Assembly: GCF_950023065.1 (NCBI RefSeq)
Contig: NC_088679.1
Coordinates: forward strand, 35,588,001-35,652,000
From: Planococcus citri
Taxonomy: Eukaryota; Arthropoda; Insecta; Hemiptera; Pseudococcidae
Direction of reading: 5' to 3'
Length of the DNA: 64,000 bases
The translations under genes and the position numbers were made by a program. The notes beneath the pieces were generated by a model. The model worked only from the letters and a program-made list of their open reading frames with translations, was not told the DNA's origin and made no database searches. Shown here piece after piece: positions 12,490-24,716 of the stretch; the first letter of the stretch is position 1, and the number at the start of each line of letters is the position of its first letter.

Positions 12490-15400
12490 GTATTATAAAC
12501 AATTTTTGATCGGATTAAGTTATAAGTAAATATTACATAATATGTACCTTAAGATGCCCTTGAAATGTCCAATATTTGTCAACTCTAGTAACATCGTTTA
12601 GCTTTTAAATTTTTTGTTTAGGTATGTTTAATCGTCTGTGTTGATAAACGTCTGCGGTTTATTTCTATACATATATTTTCGAGTCTAATTGACGAACTTA
12701 ACCCTATAAGCAACCAGTTCATCGTCCAATTGTGGTTGTCTGACTAATAAAAGCCACATTGCGTGATGCATTTTCGTGTGTTCCGGCTCGATAAGTTTAG
12801 CCGGATCGCGTGCACTATCCGGCCAAGTTGACAGTTTTCTTAATCTGAGAGATATTTGCTCGTGTATAAGCATATGGGAGTCGTTCAAGGTGGTGAGAAT
12901 GGCGAAGGGAAGATTTGTATAGGGTTACCAAGTCAAGAAAGCGGAATGTTTTTTTTTCATTAATTTTGATCAGGTGTTCGATGTCTCACCTGTCGAGGAT
13001 TCAGAAAGGGATTACCGAGACTACCATTCGTCATTATTTTCACTGTTCCCCTCATAATTTTTTAGAACCTTTAATACTACAGAAATGAGTGGGAAATTGG
13101 GATAGAAAATTTTTAAATCAACATGGGTCAGTATCTATTTTCAAAATGGAATGACTCGCTCTCAATTTTGCATTATAATTTCACTCTGATATCAAAAGGC
13201 TCGTTTATAAAATTTAGGTGTCTCATGTTCAGGATTGAGAGAGGAAAAATGAAAATTACCTTTTTGTTGACTTGAATTTTTCTTCTGGAAAATAGGTTTC
13301 TCCCCCCCAAAAAAATTTTTTATTCATAAGACCTAATTTTCCCCTCTTGAAGATAAGTACATATATCTTGCAAAACTGAAAAGAGAACAGGGCACGAACT
13401 TTCATTGTCGCAATCGGGCTCACCCCTGCTCCTTTTTTTTCACTTCCCTAAACGAGTAAAATAGCGTTTGAAAAAAAATTGCTTATCCGGGAATGTCCTA
13501 GAGTCTTACCTAGCATATTCTCTACTATAAAGCCAATTCAATTTTGAATTGGAACCAATCCAAGTGGACCAATTATTTGAGAGATTCATGTTATAAAAAT
13601 GTTCAACTGGTAGGAATTTTTGATGATCCTGTGCCTTCCCCTTTTTTTATCCATGCTCTTTTCAAGTGACCAGCTGGAATCTTTTGATCTAGGTACACTA
13701 ATCAGTAATCACATTTATGTATAGGAATCGAAAATAAAAATTAGAATTGAAAAATTTTCTCTGTAATATCACAATTGACATTAATTGTATTTACGTTCAA
13801 TTTTTATGACAGAAATTTTATGATTTTGTAGTGAAATATTTCCGTCATCGGATGGTGTCACGACTATTTTATAAAAAATCGAATAATTCGTAAATATGAC
13901 AATATGTACTCTTGACTGACTAATTGAACTATTTCAGAGAAAGTAAAAATCAGCAATTGAATTGCGAGGGCGTAGTTCTGTTAAGTACCTGCGTTTTTCT
14001 GTAAAATACTATGTGTACTTCTGATTTATCAACATTTTACTTTTTCATTTGTTCGTGCAAAAATACCTGTACGTTTCACAATTTTAAGAAAAAGATAGTT
14101 TTCAACGAAATGAAAATACGAGTATTATGAGATGAACTGTGTAGGATGATATTGGAAATTGGTCGAAACATTTTTTTTTTCATCTGTCGTTCCCCAGAAT
14201 CGAAACGAATCATTTTAGCATCGAGTGTATTCTGTCCTTGAATGACCTTTCAATTAAATTTTCTCCAGAATGTTAATTAAAACTTTAGCCAGCGAGACGG
14301 TTGCTGTGGTAGCGAAATGTCCGTTCGTTGTCAATGTTGTCAAATAGAACTCGCACGTAACAGTTTTCTAAAAATTTCCTTTATCGCTGCACGAGCGAAT
14401 AATAAGTAAAGTTAGAAGCTTCAAGCTAGATTTTAAGTAGTTCATTAGCTCGTGAGAAATTCACGTTATCGTTTTTGGAAATCGCGTGGTTTTTTTAGGC
14501 GTGCCGCAACTACATAGAATAATAAAAGATGCTCCATTACTATAATAATATGAGAAAAGTTTCCTCTAGTGTATAACATTATTGTGTGAAAAATGCTAAT
14601 ATACTTAATAGGAAAGTGTATCGTGGGTGCTATGTATCTAAATCTGAAACAGTCAAATTTCACTGTTTCGAGAAGGCAAAATGTCGTCACTAGAATAAAC
14701 ATTGAAGAAGTACTGCTAAAATCAGTTATTCAAAATTTTTTACTGTTGATCGTATAGTATAGTTTTCGACTGATCGATACAGTTAATTATTCCTTTGGAA
14801 AAGATTCATCGGCAACTTTTGAACTTATGAGAACTTTTGTAAACAATGAGAAGATACGTACTTTCGTGCAATGTGTTTCTAGAAATTTCTAGAAATGTCC
14901 GGGGGGGGGGGGTAAAAAAATAGACCGTTACCCCTACTTCAAGTGGATTAAAGGCTGATGGGTAGCCTATTTGACATCTTTTGACGGTTTCATAGTGTCT
15001 GGTTATCGATTGATGTATGTGTAGAGTAGACCTTTCGAATCATCATGCAGGTTCTCAAAACGTGTTATTGAGTGGATTGATGTTTACACTTTACAGAGTG
15101 CGGAGAATTTTACCCTTCGTCCCGTCGCTTCCTGTCTGGTGTGATAAGGCAACTATGAGTACACTGAAGTAGATTTTTGTCGGTGTGAATCATCGTGCTT
15201 CTGTTTGCCTACGTACTTTGAAATTTCTCATGAAAGAAAAGAAAAATGCGAAAATCAGCGATGTGTGTGTACAATCAAGAAGAAAAAATTATCACCTTTT
15301 TGTATTTTTATTCGAGAGAGGAACTATAATTATTGTTGAGATTTCATTGCAAATACTAATAGTTTAAGAATTTTTTTAGTCTATTGCTGGGTTTTTATGT

Positions 15401-17540
15401 TAATTTCAAAAAAGACGTGTTAAATGATGTAACGTGGCGTAGATATGTCGTACCTAATATGGTTCATAACTTTTGTACATTGACCCGCCCTAAAAAAAAG
15501 CTGATATATCTGCGAAAGAAGCCTTACTTCGACTTTTGTGCCTCTTAAAGAGTAATATTTGTAGCTGAAGAATAATTCGGTTCGATTTTAATTTGCACTC
15601 GTTTTCAATTATTGGTGCGGTAATCGAAAAATTGAAAAAATACTCCGAGTACGAATCTATCAGACGTGATAATTTCCGGATTAATCTACTGGTTCGTTGA
15701 ATTCTTTCGTATTTGTATAAACAAAATTTTTGTTTTGAATTCTGAATGTCAAATTGTTCAATAAAATAAAACGTAGGTACGTCTAATATTTTGATGTGTA
15801 TTTATTATCCGTCTGTTCGTTATTCGAAGCTCGGTGCGAGTATAATTTCAATTTTTAGCAGCGTTGATAAACATTCTGAAATTTTAATCAAAATATTACC
15901 CAGCTACTATCAATTTAAATGATCTCGTCGTATCATATTTCCCCGTTTTATTAGATACTAAAATCTGCATCGTGAGATTGAAAAAAAAAAACACTTTAAT
16001 AAAAACTTCGCGATGTTTCCATTCGATTATTTCTTTGATTTGATAATTCTTCCCGGCCAATTATGTAAATTACTAGTTGCTTTTCGCGCCGTCCCGTTCA
16101 GTCCGATCATTTCGGACATCGTGTTCGTCTACTCGCAGCATTTATTTGCCTTGGTTCTATTTTTCGTTCGCAAAAAATTTCTCATAATGTCTGTAAACCG
16201 TTAAAAATTGATACCGGGTTAACCTACGCTCGAAACCCACGAACGCAGTCAGCTGTACATACGTTATCCGCTATTTAGAAACAGTCGGGCGTTCAGGAAC
16301 CCGTCCTGAGAGAGATTTTTCTCGTTCCTAGACGAAACACGCTGTTAGGATCGATTTTACGGTACGGATACGATCGCGAAAAATTTTTTCGCTTTAATTT
16401 GTAACGCCAGCCATGCTGTATACTTATGCGTACTTATAGACCTACACCTAGCTCGAGCTGGAATTATTGAAATGTACAAAAAATAATACCTACACGGTAG
16501 GAATTATAATGGTAGCTGATGTGGATATGTGCGGTAATGCGTATAAAATTATAATTTCGTTTTGTTTTCTACTGCATCGATGATGATAAATCGCTGTGTA
16601 ATTGCATACGTTTGATACGCGTGCCATATCAATTAGTTGTTGTAGTTGTATGTAGTTGCCAGAATATGGATATGGATAGATTCGAAGTGGTACCCGAGGC
16701 TTCCTTTACAATTATTGTCAAGATGTTGACGATTGTTACAAGTTGCATAGTTATAAATGGGTATATGCTTTCTACGAGTAGATATGTTATGATGATGATG
16801 AACGTTGCACAATGAAGATCTACAGCATGGATTGTTTTGATATATGGATATACGTATATGTGCCGACAAAGATGCCATGATAATTTCAAAGACCAGCAGC
16901 TGGGCAGCTTGGAGATGTCCGAAACATACCTACATGCCGAGTTTCTCGTCACATTTCTTTCATACTGTGAATTTAGGTGTGCCGGATTGTTTTCTGTAAG
17001 TCCGCTGTAGTACCAATTGGTTAGGATGAGCGAAGAAATCCTTGGTGTCCTCTTTAGCTGTCCATTTTGAAAAAAAGTTGACGATGAGGGTGAAGTGGTG
17101 TGCTCTGAGGAGTTGAAGAAATTGACTATCGAACGGCCCAATCGGCGAAATTTTTTTTACTTACAATTCTTCAAGTGCAAGCTCGAAAAGTTCAGATAAT
17201 TTTTATTTCGCCGCTATGATAGCTAGGACACTAATTAAGAAAAATCGAAAACTCAACGAAGACATTCAAAATTTATACTCTCGAAAAACTTGCTATTTAC
17301 CTGTGCCCAGTTCAATTTTTTGAATTATAACCATATTTGTTATCACAATTGGGTGGAAGATTAGAGGAGTTTGATCAAAAAACGAGTCATGAAATTTGGC
17401 TCACTTAAAGAACAAACATGTCACCCAGACCTTGGAACCAATGACGAATTTTTGAAAATGAAGAAAATATAATTAATTATTACAAAAAGAGCGAATAAGT
17501 ACTGCAATAAAAATCTGAAAATTGGTTTTGATTTTCTAAA

Positions 17541-17947
17541 TCGATTGGCACCATTTTCAAGCCGATCTGGAGCCTCCTGCAAAAGTTGACTTTTCTCCAG
17601 TAATTTCAAATCGTTCCAGGAGACGTATGTAATCAACTTCAGCAGCTGGAAACTAAATTTCGTCAGAAGTTCGATATTCCGAATCGATTAAAGTAGGTAA
17701 ATCACAACGAGGTAACGAATGGAAAATTGTATTTTTTGCAAGTTGGAAATCTCAAATTTTTATTCCAAAATGGTCAATTTTCACTACAAATTACTCAAAA
17801 ATTCTTCTATCCCTTTCGAACTTATCAGAAGATGAATTTTTCAGCTGCCAAAGTTTATTACAACGCTTTTTGAAGTGATTTGAAATTCTTGGAGAAAAGT
17901 CAACTTCTGCTGGAGGCTCTATATTGGCTCAAAATTAGGTCAATCGA
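17541..17947. repeat. 407-bp foldback repeat with ~75-bp arms
   Basis: The left arm 17,541-17,615 and right arm 17,873-17,947 are reverse complements with scattered mismatches. Both contain GAGCCTCC next to AGTTGACTTTTCTCC, and both outer ends begin TCGATTG. The loop is about 257 bp and codes for nothing recognisable. The core word is shared with the foldback at 52.4-53.2 kb and with element A, so these are probably related. No flanking target duplication could be defined. Confidence 0.65.
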
Positions 17948-20900
17948 CAGTCACTGTGGTACTGACACTGCTCATTTTCTTATACCAGTGAGTGAAATCG
18001 AAAGACCAGATTTGATTTTCGGTTCGAGTTGATGTGGAATAAACCATGTGGTTGTTGCGAAGCGATGTGTTGATAAAATTGCATACTCGGTTTGCCGTAA
18101 ATACAACCCTCTTTTACTTATTTGGATTTTATCAAAACAAATTTTTAGTTTCTTGCAATTGGGGTGACTTCAGGATGATGCTAACTATTGGTTTTTCTTG
18201 ATAAAGCCATTTACTCCTCTTCCCTCACTCGTGGCGATTGTAGCTTTTTGTGCGATCGTTTGTATGATCTGATTATGAATTGATTTTCTGCAAACAGCCT
18301 CGAAAGTTCGTTAGTTTATATTTTAAGCAAATTCCGTGCTAATGATTCATGTCAGATTGGGAGGGGGGGGGGTGAATTGCCATTTCATGCAATCAATTTA
18401 TTTTTAGTTGGTGTAAATTATGATTATTTTTTGGTGGGAAGGGGGGATTGAAATTGTAAGGGGAAATGTCGTTGAGTACAGTATATTATTTATTTTTTGA
18501 AATTTTGAAAAATTGGAGCAGTTTTGACGCTGAAAAAATGATGAAAATTGAAAAAGTTTGAAAATTTCACGAAAAGGAAACATTTATTTTGAAACTTTTC
18601 AAAACAAAACGTACTAAATTCGACATTTAAAAAAAAATTAATAAAAATTGAAGGAAATTGAGGAATGATTCTTGAAATTATGATATTTTGTTGAAAGACG
18701 CTTCCTCCGCCCCCGCTCACAACTTACAGAATTTAGCTTTGAAATGTGTGTTTACTGTTTGGAAAAGAAAATATGAATAAAAATTGAAATAATTGTGATT
18801 TTTTATGAAAATGATCTTATTTTAGTGAGAGCCGTAGATTGCGTCTGAAGTCTCAAGTGATTTGATGAGCTGTAGGTGCGTAAATCTGTATAGAAGGATT
18901 TCAATTCGGACTCCACTCTTCATTGTTGCTTTTTGCTTTTTTACTCATGTTGCACTTAAATGTAAAATATGGCATACATTTTGTAGATGGCACATCGTGT
19001 ATGTTGGAGTTGTGCTGAGAATACATACGATGGTGTAAGGCCGGCGGGCATTGTCCATATTGACGATAAATTACATAATTCAAGGGTCATACAAATCAAC
19101 GTCGTCGAGGTCTGTAAGTGGTTGATGACGCCGTATGCGTATGCAAGATGACATTCGTTTACAGCATCCGTGCTGTCTAGAGATACCTGTATAGTTGTAA
19201 GTTTAAATTGGATCGTACTTCCATTCGAGGTGTTCGGCAATTAGGACTATGGACTGGGTGCCAAGTGCGAAATTCAATTACGAAGAGATTGCGATTACAA
19301 CGGTGACTGTATCGATGCATGGGGTTGGAGGTGGGTGTAATGGTGTCTGATTGTTACATGTGAAAAGCGAATGTATTGTAACGGCGACGACGACGACATA
19401 GTACTTGTACCTCTACCTATATAGTACGGTAAAGAGAGATGTGAGAAAAGTTGAGGTAAGATTTCAGTCATGGTCGGCGGCAGATTCGTCAGCAAATCGT
19501 TCGTGACCTAGCCGTCACTAATTTTTACGCGATTTATCCTCGTTCATTAATGATATAATCGATTACACGCGCAACACGCAACAGATGGTGGTTCATCGTG
19601 TAAGAAGAGAGACAGCGGACGAACAAAAAGAGAGAGAATTGGTGATGTGTGGTTACCGGTGTACATAGAGACCAAGTACTCGAGGTATGGGCCACCTTAC
19701 ACGATATATGCTTCTTATTAATCTTCGTTTATTAGCGAAAGACAATTTAAGTGTGTTTAATTCGTAGAATGGCAAACGTTACGTATAATTTACTCGTTAA
19801 AAAGGGACCGTCGTCGCCGCACCGTCGTCTCTCGTTAATGTACAATATCGTCATACTTTTTTTTAATAAATATACCATATGGCGTTTGTCCGTGACGCGA
19901 ATTTGGCAACGTACAGGTAACTCGCCTGCATCGTATAGGCAAACACTTTCACTGTTGACTGTTTCAACCGGTTACGTGCGTGTACTTTGAAGTCGTTGAG
20001 GTTTAGGTTTTTCTTCCCTAATCTCTTGGTCGGAACTGTTATAATATTTTTGTGGTTTGGATGTATATTGTACTCAATTACGTAGAACGACGAATGCTGT
20101 TATATGTTTGGGTTTGTACTCGTATTGTTTTCGAGCAAAAAGAAGCGCTTATGCGGCAGTTTTTTTTTCATTTTTAGGTCAATGTAGTACGCGAGAATTC
20201 TTCCGATGCACTTACGTATAGCGTCGATTGTAGCTTCATGTCTCGAATTGTATTTGGAGCACGTGAAATATCGGATTTATGATGACTTGCGACGTGATTT
20301 ATTACAAATGTACACGATTGTTTGAAACGTCTCGCTGTACAAGTACAATAATTTCCAAAACACTGTACGATGAAGCGACGCGTGCGTACCTACGATTTTT
20401 TGGGCCGAATGCAACCTTGAAAAGGAAACGCGGAAGATGTTTATGAGTGAATTTTTCAACTCGGTCGTACGTAGGCGATGTAAAAATTCTCACATAATAA
20501 CGACGTGTTACTATATTGCCTCAACACACTTCGCCTCGTATTGCTCCGGATGTGAACAGAATGTCTGTCTGTATAATTAGTCTACCCTGATTTTGCTCTT
20601 TTTTTACGCCCAAACGCACCCGCAATATGAATGAATTTACTACCGTCAGCGTCAATTTTTTCTCGACTGTAAGGGCGGTGGTGGAAGGTTTTTTGGTGGG
20701 TGAATTAATCTCAGACAGTGAAAGGTGAATGGCTGTTGGATTGATTTGTGAAAGGAGTCGGGGTTAGGGTGATGGTGTGGTTAAATGGTTATAGCAAATA
20801 TCAGAAAATGAGGGATTAATATGTACTTGCGAAGTTGAAATTTTTGCAGATACGTGGGTCGTGGGTTTCAAAATGGGTGGATGATTATTTTTTTCAAATG

Positions 20901-21637
20901 TTTCCTTTGTTTGAATAATACTGATTTTTGACTTTGACTGGTTGATATTCGATTTTGGAAAAAGTTTAAATTAAGGTTCCGTTTCGGAAAAACTCGCAAC
21001 TTTCCAAGATGGATTTTTCACTGATGTTGCCAGTAGACTTTTAAATATCATGTTTTATTTTTCAAAACTTGGGAGGGGGGATCTAATACTACATTTATAG
21101 GTTTTAAAATTTTCTTGAATTTTCAAAAATTTGGAATGTCAGACCCGATACCTAGAAATTTACTGACAACGTTTCTTAACTTGTCAGTTTACGACACAAT
21201 AATTTCAAGAACTTTACTTGATTTTTTCAAAATATTGAAAGTCTGACAAAATGTTTAAAAATCATACGTACTTTTAGAGCAACTTATTGATTTTTGTTTC
21301 AATTTTAATTTTTGTGAAATACTTACCTACTAGTAATTTTTTATGTCGGCCAACATTTGACAAATTAATCGACATTTTTTAGTAAATTTAAAATTATTTA
21401 TTCAATTTTTTTGTGAATTACTAGTATTTTTTTTTGTAAATTATGAGGATTTTTGTGATGAATTAGATACAAGAATTTTTTTGGGAAAATTTCTAGAAAT
21501 TTTTTGGTAAATTACCGATAATTTTCATCAAATTACTCGCAATACGAGGAGAAATTACTGGTAATTTGGTATTTTTTGGTAAATCCGTGGTAATTTGATA
21601 ATTTTTGATCAATCGCTGGTATTTTTAGATAAATTAC

Positions 21638-22228
21638 CAGGGATGAAAAGCCTTAAAATGAAACTTCAGCTTTTGGCTTTCAGCTTGAAATTTCAAAATT
21701 GAAACTTTTGGCTTCAGCTTTCGGCTATCTCAATTTTTAAGGCTTGCTTTAGCCATACTTTCGGCTTCCAATGGCTTTCCCTTATATTTTCAATTCAACA
21801 GCTTTCAGCTATATTTCATTAAGCGTTTAGCTTTAAACTGTTGGCTTTAAGCTTTTGACTTTAAACTTTTAGCTGATACGCCATCAATTTACAAAAAAGG
21901 GAATTAAAAATTAGATTAGGTACATTGATTTCATAATTAGTTATAGTGGAGAATATTCATTGCTAGAATTATTAACGTTTTTTTTAATTTCACTTAATCG
22001 CATTAAAATAAAATTGAATGAAATTTTTTTCATTTTTTCGTTTCTTCTGAATTTAGAAAATTCAATTCTGCAAAAAATCCTTTGAAAAAAGCCAAAAGAA
22101 TGAAACTTTTGGCTAGCTTTTGGCTTGGAAAAAATGAAACTTGCAAACTTTCAGCTTTTGGCTAAGTGCGAAAATCTGCTCGGCTTTTAGCTTTCGGCTT
22201 TAAGCTTTTGGCTAGCTTTTCATCCCTG
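21638..22228. mobile_element. Non-autonomous hAT-type MITE, 591 bp
   Basis: The ends are perfect 14-bp inverted repeats: CAGGGATGAAAAGC at the left, and its complement at the right ending CATCCCTG. The element is flanked by identical 8-bp duplications, TAAATTAC, at 21,630-21,637 and 22,229-22,236. An 8-bp duplication with CAGGG-type ends is diagnostic of the hAT superfamily. The interior has no transposase frame; it is filled with degenerate repeats of AGCTTTTGGCTTT-like words, most densely at both ends. It must rely on a hAT transposase encoded elsewhere. The perfect target duplication suggests it is not very old. Confidence 0.9.
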
Positions 22229-23900
22229 TAAATTACTAATGCATTTTAGAAAATCTATGAATTACTTGATTGCATCGTTGAATGACGTGCATTTTGGGTG
22301 CCACCTAAATTGCACAGTATTTAACATTTAGGCTATGCCATATGCATTCAGTGACTTCATTGCGATAAATAGGTAGGTACATATCTAATAGAATTTCAAG
22401 CCTTCTTCGTCTGTAAAACAACTCTGACTACCTCGTTCATACGATATATTCACGTTTGTCCAGCAAAGAAAAAAGTAGTAAACCACTAAACTATTAATCT
22501 TCAAGGTGAAAACGTTTTGGATACCTCACCTTGCACTCTCATTTTGTATATTCAAGCAATTATAAACTCGAATTAATTCTGTTTTTTTTCCGAACGAGTA
22601 TCGTAGGTATAATTAATGAGATAGGAATACTTTACGAAAGCATCTCTTCCGGATTCCGGATTCCACCTCTGACATAATTTCTTCCATTAGCCAAATTTAC
22701 AGCTTACAGCAGTTGAACCATACAGCGAAGAAGAAAAATACGCGATGATGAGAATACTCGTATTTAACGATTTTTTACTCATTTTGATCGTGACATATGG
22801 GCATTGATTTAACACCGAGCATCTTCAGCAATACATCGATATCGTGCTCTCTTACTTTCCACGTACTGTATTATAAATCACGATCCACGTATCGAACTGC
22901 AAAGCACCGATATATTTTATAAGAATATTGGTCGCGCAACAAATTATAAATCTGTGCCATGATTGCTGCCACAGTGCATTGGTGAAAAGGTACCTGTGTC
23001 TACTCGTTGCTGCGATCAAATAACAACCTTCCAAGGTTAAAGGCCACCTTACAGAGTTGTTGATTGCTGTGCAGACCAGCTGAGAAGTACGAGACGGAAG
23101 ATGTGGTACCTTACCTACATTTATGTATAATATACTGCATGAGAAATTGGCAGCATAATATTTTCCCCGTGTAAACTGTTCAAATGCTGTATAATTAACT
23201 ACATCGTATCGCTATATCTGTGACTTTGGGAAGTAGATATTAATATTTAATTTGCACCCGGTCATTATCCCGTTTTTGGTTTAATATACGACCTTGATAC
23301 TGATGGCATTTCGTTTGGGATGAACAATAGATACGAGGTGATGCTGATGGGATCCGGACGCAACACACGTGCGTGCAGCCTATAAACGTGCCATTAAAAT
23401 GTTCAAAATGAGGAAAAAATTTACATATTATGAGCTACGTACCTATCTATACGATTATTGACTAGAGCACAATACGAGCGACAGTGATTTAATTTTAATC
23501 GACGTTATGTAGTTGTACTTAACGTTATGTAAAATTACGTGGTAATTACATCGAATGGCACGACGACGTACGAGTATGCATAATATGTAATTGTACGAGA
23601 GTTATCATTAACCTAGTCATTTGGTCAGTCGAGACAGATATAAATTATACAGTAGAGTACATTTATGCCCGAGACGGTACGAGCAGAAGGTGTAATTAAA
23701 CAATGTCACACAGTCTTGTAAAACTGTATACGCCGAAAGGTTGACCCGGCTAATTGTTTTAGTCGCAGTGGCATAGTAATGATTAGTCGACGGAAATTAC
23801 TCGTACATGTACGTGAGGACAGAAGACAATACAGTTTACAAGTGTTCGGCTTCAGATCAGACAGACAGGAAGATTTTGAGATCTTTATTGTACACATATA

Positions 23901-24716
23901 CAGGGTGATTCAATATTTTCACAGCATATTTCGCTTGATTGGTGGCTGGTGGGACTACTCAAAAAAAAAAAACAAAAGGCTGTGTGGTTATAAAAAATCG
24001 AGAGGATCTCAAAATTTGCCATGGTAGCAGAGCAGGATTATTCCATGGACGAACCGTTTTTTACCCAAAGTCTTGCAAATTTACTTAGAATTGTTCTGTA
24101 AACTCTTCTTGATGATCAAGTTGAAGAACACCATCCTGACACCCCTCCCTCCTTCAGTTTAGACCAAATAATATTAAAAAATTGAAATCTTGTGGCATGT
24201 CGACTGTATTTGCTTTGTTTTCGATGGCGCTGGTTTAAAATTTCAACGCAATTTTTCGATACAAGCTCCCTGGAAGCTCTAATGAGCTTCAAATTTCAGA
24301 AAAAATCTAAAATTTGTGTGTAGCATATGGCTTGCTGGGGTTTCCAGGAGCTTTCATTTCGAATTTCGACTTCATTTTTTAATACAAGCCTCATAGGCCT
24401 CACAAAAAGCCACTATAATTTTGGTTGACTAATAGTTTTCTGGGTTTTTATATCAACTTTAAAAGTTTAAAATTTAGAATCAGCTCCTCTGAAAATCCAG
24501 AAATAACCACATAACACCCAAACAATTTTTCAAAATGAGAATCTGGAAGAAATAATGTGCATATGACTTTTTTGCACGTCATCGGATGGTGATAGCGTCT
24601 GATTCAGAATGAAAAACCGCTGCTTTGTATTCCCACGACTTTGAGTGGGGGGGGGAGGGTACGACGGATGAGATGCTCAAGTCCGAAGTATGGGAGGCGT
24701 TCGATGGGACACCCTG
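23901..24716. mobile_element. Possible Tc1/mariner-type relic, 816 bp
   Basis: CAGGGTG at 23,901 and its complement CACCCTG ending at 24,716 are both flanked by TATA, so a TA (or TATA) target duplication fits. Beyond the first seven bases the two ends do not match, and no transposase frame is visible inside. This could be a decayed non-autonomous element or two unrelated ends. The right end, read outward-in as CAGGGTGTCCCA, resembles common insect mariner termini. Confidence 0.35.

Noticed and set aside
16629..17141. 170-codon minus-strand frame
   Set aside because: Low-complexity Ser/Thr/Ile composition, no domain, and overlapping open frames on the other strand in AT-rich DNA.
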